A stretch of DNA of 64,000 nt from Bacillota bacterium (lineage in GTDB: Bacteria; Bacillota; Sulfobacillia; JAJZYS01; JAJYTV01): positions 82,329 to 146,328 of the forward strand of contig JAJYTE010000001.1 in assembly GCA_021793215.1 (NCBI GenBank). The letters run 5' to 3'. Below are positions 58,795 through 64,000 of the stretch, one piece after another. How positions within the stretch are numbered: position 1 is the first letter of the stretch; every line of letters begins with the position of its first letter. The notes beneath the pieces are model-generated. The model was not told the origin of the DNA and did not search any database. It saw only the letters and a list, made by a program, of their open reading frames with translations. The position numbers and the translations under genes are program-made.

Positions 58795-59409
58795 CTACGG
58801 CCGTCCCTGGTTGCGCCGCTGCAGCGCGTAGATCGCGAGTTGGGTGCGGTCGGATAGCGAAAGCTTCTGCAGCAGGTTTGAGATGTGCGCCTTCACCGTA
58901 CGGACGGTGATCGAGAGGCGCTGCGCGATGTCCGCGTTCGACAGGCCCTCGGCGACGAGGTGCAGCACCTCGCGCTCCCGCACGCTGATCTCTTCCGGCC
59001 CGGGATCGCGCAGCGCCTGCAGCGCCACGGGATCCAGGACCTGCTGCCCGCGCGCCACGGAGAGGATCGCCTGCACGACGCCCTCCGCCGAGGCGGTCTT
59101 CAGCAGGTAGCCGTCCGCTCCCGCTGCGAGCGCCGGCTGGACGAGGTCGCCCTCGCCGTAGCTCGTCAGCAGCAGGACGCGCGTCGCAGGGGAAGCTGAC
59201 TTGATCGCCTGGGTCGTTGCGACGCCGTCCATTCCCGGCATGATCAGGTCGACGAGTGCGAGGTCGGGCCCGAGGCTGCGGCAGAGGGGCACCGCGTCCT
59301 CGCCGCACGCGGCCTCTCCGACCACTTCGACATCGGGCGCTGTCGACAGCAGGGCGGCGAGACCCTGCCGCACCACCGCGTGATCGTCCACCAGCACGAT
59401 GCGCAACAC
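58795..59409 (-). CDS. liaR: LiaR-type response regulator
   Basis: 204 residues. The receiver has the acidic pair in 'IVLVDDHAVVRQGL', phosphoacceptor D54 in 'LALVDLIMPGMDG' and the Lys in 'GYLLKTASAEG'. The C-terminal LuxR domain is 'SVREREVLHLVAEGLSNADIAQRLSITVRTVKAHISN'. It is last in a liaF-liaS-liaR unit that answers cell-envelope stress such as lipid II-binding antibiotics. The GTG at 59409 with GGAGGA upstream is chosen over the much longer track ORF. Confidence 0.9.
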   Translation of the reverse strand: MLRIVLVDDHAVVRQGLAALLSTAPDVEVVGEAACGEDAVPLCRSLGPDLALVDLIMPGMDGVATTQAIKSASPATRVLLLTSYGEGDLVQPALAAGADGYLLKTASAEGVVQAILSVARGQQVLDPVALQALRDPGPEEISVREREVLHLVAEGLSNADIAQRLSITVRTVKAHISNLLQKLSLSDRTQLAIYALQRRNQGRP

Positions 59410-59413
59410 CTTG

Positions 59414-60454
59414 CTACTCCTCCTTCGCGGGCGGCGGCAGGTTGCGCAGCCGCACATGGACGCTGCAGCCCTTGCCCGGACTGCTCTGGACCGTGAGGCG
59501 GGCACCGATCTCCGCGGCGCGTTCGCGCATGCCGCGCAGGCCGAAGTGGGTCGTAGCCGACTCGGGATCGAAGCCTGCGCCGTCGTCCTCGACCGAGAGG
59601 GCACAGGTGCCCTCCCGCGCGACGATCCGTGCCGTAAGTCGGTTCGGACGGCCGTGGCGCAAGGCGTTCGAGACCGCTTCCTGCGCGATACGGAAGAGGG
59701 CGTCCTCGATGCCCGGCGGCAAGTCGACGATGCCCTCGGCCTCGAGGTGCGCCTCGACGCTGTGTCGTTCGCGCGCCTCCGAAAGCAGATCCTCGAGGGC
59801 GAGCGAGAGCGACTGCTCGCCGAGTTCTACCGGTCGCAGCGCGCGGATCAGGCTGCGCATGGTCGACTGCGCCCGGCGCGCGCCCTCCTCGGCCGTGAGC
59901 AGGGATCGCCGCGTCTCTTCGCTTTGCGCCGGCAGATGGGCTCTCGCCGCGCCGAGCATCATCGCGAGGGCGAAGAGTTCCTGGCTGACGGTGTCATGGA
60001 GTTCCCGGGCGAGGCGCTGGCGCTCCTCGAGGGCGGCCGCCTGGCCAGCGCGCGCTGCGAGCTGGGAGCGCTCCTCCGCGAGCCGACGCAGGGCGTCGAC
60101 CTGCTGTCCGATCGCCTCGGCCGTCGCGTTCAGCTGACGCATCAGGTAGCGGAGCTCGCCCGGCCCCTCCCCGTTGAGGCGTGCGTCGAAGCGTCCGCGG
60201 GCAAGGAGCGCAGCGTAGAGCGTCGTCTCCCGGAGGTCGCGCTTCAGCGGCCGTCCCACGAAGTAGCCCACGACGGCGCCGACGACGGCACCGAACGCCG
60301 AGGCGAGAAAGGTGAGAAAGGCGGGAGCACGCAGCAGGAGCGCCGTTGCGAGGGCCGACGCCGCCCCGATCAGCAGGCCGTAGCCTGCGAGCTGCCAGTC
60401 GAGACCGGTCAGTTGGGCCCCGGTGCGTGCAGATGTCGCCTGTTCCTGCCGCAT
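59414..60454 (-). CDS. liaS: LiaS-type sensor histidine kinase
   Basis: 346 residues. Two membrane helices lie within residues 22-65 with a very short outer loop (intramembrane-sensing type), then a HAMP-like linker, a HisKA_3 dimer helix with the phospho-His in 'ERQRLARELHDTVSQELFAL' (about H153), and a HATPase_c domain ('EAVSNALRHGRPNRL', 'VEDDGAGFDPES', 'HFGLRGMRERAAEIGA'). Genes for LiaF upstream and LiaR downstream complete the module; gaps are only 2-4 bases. Confidence 0.92.
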   Translation of the reverse strand: MRQEQATSARTGAQLTGLDWQLAGYGLLIGAASALATALLLRAPAFLTFLASAFGAVVGAVVGYFVGRPLKRDLRETTLYAALLARGRFDARLNGEGPGELRYLMRQLNATAEAIGQQVDALRRLAEERSQLAARAGQAAALEERQRLARELHDTVSQELFALAMMLGAARAHLPAQSEETRRSLLTAEEGARRAQSTMRSLIRALRPVELGEQSLSLALEDLLSEARERHSVEAHLEAEGIVDLPPGIEDALFRIAQEAVSNALRHGRPNRLTARIVAREGTCALSVEDDGAGFDPESATTHFGLRGMRERAAEIGARLTVQSSPGKGCSVHVRLRNLPPPAKEE

Positions 60455-60456
60455 CG

Positions 60457-61191
60457 CTAGAACTGCTGCACCGTGATGTCGCCGATCATCAGGTGCGCGT
60501 GGATCCGGACCTTGCGGGTCGCGTCCGCGTAACCCGGGCTCTCGTAGTGGATGTGTCGCCCGAGGCCGTCCTCCTGGCGCCCGAACACGCTGACGTCTCC
60601 GATCGACACGTCCGCGTCGACGCAGACCGCGATGTCCTGGGGCACCAGAATGGTGATGTCGCCGACGAGGGCGCTCACATCGTAGGGCGTCTCGCCGGGC
60701 GGGATGTTCTCCTGCGAGAGGTCGATGCGCACGTCGCCGATCAGGTGCCCCTCGTTGCGCAGACGGTGGCGATGGACCGTGCCGTCGCCGCCGTCGAAGG
60801 TGATCGACACGTCACCGGCACCGAAGCGGCGCCGCCATGCGGTTCCCGAAGTGAAGAACCCGGGGCCGCGCAGGATCTCGAAGCCGAGTCCGGTCACGAC
60901 GACGGCCCAGAAGAGCGTCCAGCCCTGGACGTGCGCGACGCCAAGGTTGCTGACCAGCAGGACGCCGAACAGTACGGCGACCACGAGGTTCCCGAGAAAC
61001 TGGCGGCCGCCGCGCAGCAGGCTGACGATGAGGCCGACGACACCCCACGCGACGAACGGCGCCGGCCACCACTTGTCGATCAGCTGCCCGACGGGCTGCG
61101 CGTTGAGGCCGAAGCCGTGCAGCGCCAGCAGCACGCCCCAGGTCAGCAGCAGAAGCCCGCCGAGCAACCGAAGGCTGTAGCTCTGTATCCG
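60457..61191 (-). CDS. liaF: LiaF-like membrane inhibitor protein
   Basis: About 244 residues. Four N-terminal hydrophobic segments are followed by a soluble C-terminal domain of LiaF type ('IGDVRIDLSQENIPPGETPYDVSALVGDITILVPQDIAV', 'MIGDITVQQF') with repeated I-G-D turns. LiaF keeps the LiaS kinase off until envelope damage occurs. The GTG at 61191 follows GGGAGGGGATCGG. The track start at 61251 precedes this ribosome site. Confidence 0.88.
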   Translation of the reverse strand, partial: RIQSYSLRLLGGLLLLTWGVLLALHGFGLNAQPVGQLIDKWWPAPFVAWGVVGLIVSLLRGGRQFLGNLVVAVLFGVLLVSNLGVAHVQGWTLFWAVVVTGLGFEILRGPGFFTSGTAWRRRFGAGDVSITFDGGDGTVHRHRLRNEGHLIGDVRIDLSQENIPPGETPYDVSALVGDITILVPQDIAVCVDADVSIGDVSVFGRQEDGLGRHIHYESPGYADATRKVRIHAHLMIGDITVQQF

Positions 61192-61243
61192 CACGCCCGA
61201 TCCCCTCCCGCCCGGTCGAAACTCGACCCAAGCCCACGACGGT

Positions 61244-61426
61244 CTAGGCACGTTCGACCCGCCTTACGGGGATCATAGCACGCAGGCTTTCCAGTATGTC
61301 CGACTCCTGCGCGTGCGCCGCGGCGCTTCGTCCGGGACGGGGGTGCATGTACTCGAGGGCCATCCGCGCCGGAGTCGGCGCAAGCGGCTGTGGCGTCTTG
61401 ATCAGGTGGTTCACGAAGGGGTACAT
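61244..61426 (-). CDS. Small protein before liaF
   Basis: 60 residues with a very good GGAGGA ribosome site 8 bases before the ATG. The sequence 'MYPFVNHLIKTPQPLAPTPARMALEYM' shows no family and no clear helix in the membrane. It stops 53 bases before the liaF start, so it may lead the liaFSR transcript, possibly as a leader peptide. Confidence 0.5.
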   Translation of the reverse strand: MYPFVNHLIKTPQPLAPTPARMALEYMHPRPGRSAAAHAQESDILESLRAMIPVRRVERA

Positions 61427-61532
61427 CGATCCATTCCTCCCGCTGCGTCCGTGACGTTTCCGTCCTCGGATAGAGCGTAGCGCGAGGAGATTGTGCGCAG
61501 ATTGCCCGGCGGTACAGACCTTGGGTCGTACC

Positions 61533-62177
61533 TCAGTACAATCCGTCGAGCAGCGGCGGAAGGTCGTCCATCGCTCTTAGCACCCGCAGGGCGCCCGCAG
61601 CGAGGAGTTCGCCTCGGCGATCGCCCGCGTGGTCGACGCCGATCGCAAGGAGGCGGCCTGCGCGGGCCGCCTTCATGTCCCACGGGCCGTCGCCGACGTA
61701 CGCCGCCTGCTCCGGCGGGACCTCGAGCCGCGCGAGCGCGTGAAGCAGCACGTCTGGCGCGGGCTTGGCGGGGAAGTCATCGGTGCCCTGCACGACGTGG
61801 AAGTGGGCCTGGAGCGAGAGCGCGGTGACAACCGACTCGGCATGTGAGGTGCGCTTGGTCGTCGCGATGCCCAAAAGCGCGTGCGGCGCGATCGCCGCGA
61901 TCGCCTGGTGCACGCCGGCGAAGACTCGCGTGCGCGACGTGCCGAAGTGGCTTCGGTAGGAACTGGCGAGCGACGCGACCGCAGCGTCGGAGAGTTCCTG
62001 CCCGAGGAGCGTCCGGAACATCAGCGCGAGCGGCAGGCCGACGAGTTCGCGGACAGCCTGCGCCGCGGGTGCTTCGAAGCCGTTTTCGAGCGCGGCCGCA
62101 GCTACGGCGGCGAGGATGTCGTCGTGCGAGTCGATCAAGGTGCCGTCGAGGTCGAACAGCACGGCGCGCAGGGACAA
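61533..62177 (-). CDS. HAD-family phosphatase, phosphoglycolate phosphatase-like
   Basis: About 214 residues. The nucleophile Asp is in 'AVLFDLDGTLIDSHDDI', the motif II Thr in 'LLGIATTKRT', the Lys in 'FPAKPAPDVLL', and the last Asp pair region is 'YVGDGPWDMKAARAG'. The alpha-helical cap between residues 15 and 80 is the Gph/PpaX type. Substrate may be phosphoglycolate or pyrophosphate. TTG 62177 with AGGAG 8 bases upstream is chosen. The gene follows the LigB-like gene closely (11 bases) in the same direction. Confidence 0.88.
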   Translation of the reverse strand: MSLRAVLFDLDGTLIDSHDDILAAVAAAALENGFEAPAAQAVRELVGLPLALMFRTLLGQELSDAAVASLASSYRSHFGTSRTRVFAGVHQAIAAIAPHALLGIATTKRTSHAESVVTALSLQAHFHVVQGTDDFPAKPAPDVLLHALARLEVPPEQAAYVGDGPWDMKAARAGRLLAIGVDHAGDRRGELLAAGALRVLRAMDDLPPLLDGLY

Positions 62178-62188
62178 GGGATCCACTC

Positions 62189-63001
62189 CTATCGGGGCTG
62201 CGGGAAACCCGCGCAGAGCATGCCGAAGTAGGTCGGTCGCGCGTAGGCGACGTGGCGCGGGGATTGCGTTGCGCCTAGCGCTCCCTCGAGGATCGAGAGC
62301 TGCCATGGGGCGTCCGCCTTGGCCGCTAGGGCGACGTCGTCCCCGAGCGCGGCAAGGCGCCCGATGTCGCCGGTGCGGACGGCGTTCAACGCCGCCTTGT
62401 CGTAGACGGCGGAGGCCGGGTCGTACCCGTAGGGACCGCTGGCCTCGTGGGCGTGCCCAAGGTCCGCGCTCGCCACGAGCGCAAAGTGCGTAGGCTCCAG
62501 CGCTTCGCGCAGGGCTGCTCCGAAGCGCCGAAGCGTGGAGAGGCCGAGATCTCGTGGCGGCCCGATCACCGCGATCGGCACCGTAGGGCCGTCCGGCGCG
62601 ATGAACGAGAGCGGAACGATGCTTCCCCAGTCGAGCGGAAGGCAGGAGAGGTCACTTTGCTCGGCCGTCGCGTAGCCGCAGACCGCCGGAGGGAGCGATA
62701 CCGCGGACGCCGCAGCCGCGATCGCACGGTTCGCCGCGCGGTCTGTGCGTGCGCGCATGCGGATCGCGCCGAGCGGCCCCTCCAGGGAACCCTCTAGGTA
62801 GGCGCTGTCTGCGATCGCGAGATGGCCGGGCACGCGCAGGTGATGCGGGGAGCACACGACGACGAGGTCAGGCGCCGCGTCGCGGATGTCTTGTCCGACG
62901 GACCGAAGGCACGCGCGTAGTTCCTCCAGCGCAGGCTGCGGCGGATGGATTTCCAGAAGCTCGTCGCCGTGCGGCATGATGGCGGCGTACGTGAGCGGCA
63001 T
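62189..63001 (-). CDS. Class III extradiol dioxygenase (LigB)/Memo-like protein
   Basis: 270 residues. 'AAIMPHGDELLEIHPP' at the start, 'LVVVCSPHHLRV', 'TVPIAVIGPPRDLGLSTLRRFGAALREAL' and 'FALVASADLGHAHEASGPYGYD' are the His-rich active-site pieces of the LigB/Memo fold. It could open a catechol-like ring or be an AmmeMemoRadiSam-type Memo protein; no AMMECR1 or radical-SAM partner is next to it. ATG 63001 follows GAAGGTGATGTC. It forms a unit with the HAD phosphatase gene. Confidence 0.8.
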   Translation of the reverse strand: MPLTYAAIMPHGDELLEIHPPQPALEELRACLRSVGQDIRDAAPDLVVVCSPHHLRVPGHLAIADSAYLEGSLEGPLGAIRMRARTDRAANRAIAAAASAVSLPPAVCGYATAEQSDLSCLPLDWGSIVPLSFIAPDGPTVPIAVIGPPRDLGLSTLRRFGAALREALEPTHFALVASADLGHAHEASGPYGYDPASAVYDKAALNAVRTGDIGRLAALGDDVALAAKADAPWQLSILEGALGATQSPRHVAYARPTYFGMLCAGFPQPR

Positions 63002-63055
63002 GACATCACCTTCGCCCGGAGTTCCACCCTGCGGGCGCCGCTCCCTCCTCGCGGC

Positions 63056-63099
63056 TTGACTCGCGACCTGCGCGGTGCCTAGCATACAGTCGAGGGTAT
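63056..63099 (+). promoter_or_regulatory. DUF302-csoR promoter with ATAC-N8-GTAT operator
   Basis: TTGACT (63056-63061), 18 bases, TAGCAT (63080-63085). ATACAGTCGAGGGTAT (63084-63099, extended to CATAC/GTATG) follows at the transcription start. It matches the spacing of the sites at 45849 and 46863. Confidence 0.7.
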
Positions 63100-63146
63100 G
63101 TAAGTCCGCGCACAGCACGGATCATACAAGGCAAAGGGGTGCCGCC

Positions 63147-63542
63147 ATGGAGTTCGTGTACGCGAAGGCGACGGAGAAGAGTCCGGAGGGAGCGATCGCA
63201 GCGCTGGAAGCGGCGCTGTCGGAGAGAAAGTTCAGCGTCCTATGGCACCTCGACATGTCGGGGACCCTTGCGGGGAAAGGCTTCCCTGGCCATGGCGAGA
63301 CGCACATCCTCGAGGTATGCAACGCGGCGCGGGCCGACGAGGCGCTGCGCGCCGTGCCGGACATCGCCTACGTGCTGCCGTGCAAGATGCTCGTCCGCAG
63401 CCGGGGTGCCGGCAGCGAGGTGGGTCTCTTGCTGCCGTCGGCGCTCATCACGATGGCCGGTGAGGCAGGCCGCGAACTCAGGACGTTCGCCGATGAGGTA
63501 GAGGAGGATCTTCGTGCCGTCGTCGACGACGCCACCCGCTGA
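63147..63542 (+). CDS. DUF302-family protein
   Basis: 131 residues from ATG 63147. The DUF302 pattern is seen in 'SPEGAIAALEAALSERKFSVLWHLDM', 'ILEVCNAARADEALRAVPDIAYVLPCKMLV' and 'VGLLLPSALITMAG'. DUF302 proteins are small alpha/beta proteins often found with CsoR-type repressors, rhodaneses or sulfur-oxidation genes; biochemical role unknown. The two Cys in 'EVCN' and 'LPCK' are at the family's usual places. The csoR gene starts inside its last 29 bases, so the two are co-expressed. Confidence 0.85.
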   Translation: MEFVYAKATEKSPEGAIAALEAALSERKFSVLWHLDMSGTLAGKGFPGHGETHILEVCNAARADEALRAVPDIAYVLPCKMLVRSRGAGSEVGLLLPSALITMAGEAGRELRTFADEVEEDLRAVVDDATR

Positions 63543-63804
63543 AGGGCGCCTCGATCCTACGCAGCGCAGGGCGCTCATCGCGCGCATGCGTCGCATCCAG
63601 GGCCAGGCGCGCGCCGTCGAGCGGATGATCTCGGAAGAGGACACGTGCGAGCGCGTCTTGCACCAGATCGCCGCGATGCGCGGCGCCTTGAGCCACGCGG
63701 CGGCGGAACTCGTCGCATGCCAGGTGGCGCAGCAGATCAGCGGGATGACGGAGAAGGACGCCCGCCAGACGCTCTCCTACTGGATGACGCGCGTGGGACT
63801 GTGA
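63514..63804 (+). CDS. CsoR/CstR-family repressor with altered sensor residues
   Basis: 96 residues, the all-helical DUF156 fold: 'RRALIARMRRIQGQARAVERMISEEDTCERVLHQIAAMRGALSHAAAEL'. C45 is at the conserved first position, but the residues 25 and 29 further on, which in CsoR are His and Cys and complete the Cu(I) site, are Q70 and Q74; another Cys (C69) is one residue before. Copper sensing is therefore unlikely; persulfide or thiol sensing through C45/C69 is possible. GTG 63514 follows GAGGAGG. The ATAC-N8-GTAT dyad before its operon is the likely autoregulatory site. Confidence 0.88.
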   Translation: MPSSTTPPAEGRLDPTQRRALIARMRRIQGQARAVERMISEEDTCERVLHQIAAMRGALSHAAAELVACQVAQQISGMTEKDARQTLSYWMTRVGL

Positions 63805-63832
63805 GGGCGGGGCGCCGCAGCGCCCCGCCCTC
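63803..63832. terminator. Terminator after the csoR gene
   Basis: Perfect 12-bp stem gagggcggggcg / cgccccgccctc with a 6-base loop, between csoR and the convergent oxidoreductase. Confidence 0.85.
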
Positions 63833-63847
63833 TTCATCGGACGAATG

Positions 63848-64000
63848 CTAGACTACCGCGTCCTCGCGGGACTCGCGGCCCTCGGCGAAGCGCCGCAGTT
63901 CGAGCCCAGACGCGTCGATCGTGCGGTAGGAACCGAGGGCGATGCGCTCCGCGAGTGCAAGGCCGGCCGCCGGGCCCTGCATCATCCCGTGGCCCGAGAA
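63848..64000 (-). CDS. C-terminal part of an FAD-dependent (DAO-type) oxidoreductase
   Basis: Only the last 50 codons are in the window. 'FSGHGMMQGPAAGLALAERIALG' followed by 'IDASGLELRRFAEGR' is the end of the D-amino-acid oxidase/sarcosine oxidase family, where SGHG(F/M) contacts FAD. The substrate cannot be told from this piece. The track missed it because it runs off the edge. Confidence 0.75.
   Translation of the reverse strand, partial: FSGHGMMQGPAAGLALAERIALGSYRTIDASGLELRRFAEGRESREDAVV

Overview
The window is about 64 kb of dense, high-GC bacterial chromosome. It carries roughly 65 protein genes and shows no rRNA, tRNA, CRISPR array, prophage or intact insertion sequence. Strong AGGAGG-type ribosome binding sites, frequent TTG and GTG starts, a hemE-hemH-hemY operon, a LiaFSR envelope-stress system, a CwlD-type amidase, 3D-domain and CAP-domain exoproteins, a T-box-like leader before leuS and a pyruvate kinase with the extra C-terminal PEP-type domain all point to a Gram-positive, probably spore-forming, high-GC member of the Bacillota. 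No species is claimed.

The most notable content is two genes interrupted in frame by a single UGA, where each UGA replaces the first cysteine of a thioredoxin-fold redox motif. In the NHL-repeat thioredoxin (2136-3557, minus) the motif reads UINC. In the glutaredoxin-like protein disulfide oxidoreductase (46168-46800, minus) it reads UPYC. Both UGAs are followed at the right distance by a stem-loop with a small G/U-containing apical loop, as expected of bacterial SECIS elements. The host very probably makes selenoproteins, and the ORF track splits both genes.

A second theme is a small regulon. A 16-bp dyad of the form ATAC-N8-GTAT overlaps the promoters of a DUF2892 membrane protein gene, the UPYC selenoprotein gene and a DUF302-CsoR operon at the right end. 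The CsoR-family protein encoded there lacks the usual copper ligands, so it may sense persulfide or redox state and control this thiol/selenol set.

Layout: 1-3.6 kb, thiol-redox genes (CcdA-like fragment, TlpA/ResA, TusA, an atypical response regulator, selenoprotein NHL-thioredoxin). 3.6-9.1 kb, NYN protein, VOC protein behind a LexA-like box, cupin, pyk, and a secreted 3D-domain protein. 9.2-13 kb, fatty-acid genes (acyl-CoA synthetase, AidB-like acyl-CoA dehydrogenase) under a MerR regulator with a palindromic operator. 13-19.7 kb, map and then hemE-hemH-hemY-deoC-pdp-cdd, a haem plus nucleoside-salvage operon. 19.7-31.3 kb, R2-like di-iron protein, MFS, glycosyltransferase, deacetylase, CofE-like ligase, DUF421, heterodimeric ABC exporter, amidase, RRM and SEC-C proteins. 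31.6-42.6 kb, Usp, MFS, aconitase, CPBP protease, HxlR/YceI pair, leuS, glutaryl-CoA dehydrogenase and IclR. 42.5-54.7 kb, a DUF1670-like protein, NCS1 permease, the DUF2892/selenoprotein pair, orphan DNA methyltransferase, second SLC45-like MFS, TPR-glycosyltransferase, CAP protein and several unknown secreted or Cys-rich proteins. 54.8-64 kb, GNAT, an amino-sugar disaccharide operon (PIG-L deacetylase, GH4, GlcNAc-type kinase), LiaFSR, HAD phosphatase, LigB/Memo-like protein, DUF302-CsoR and a truncated FAD oxidoreductase.
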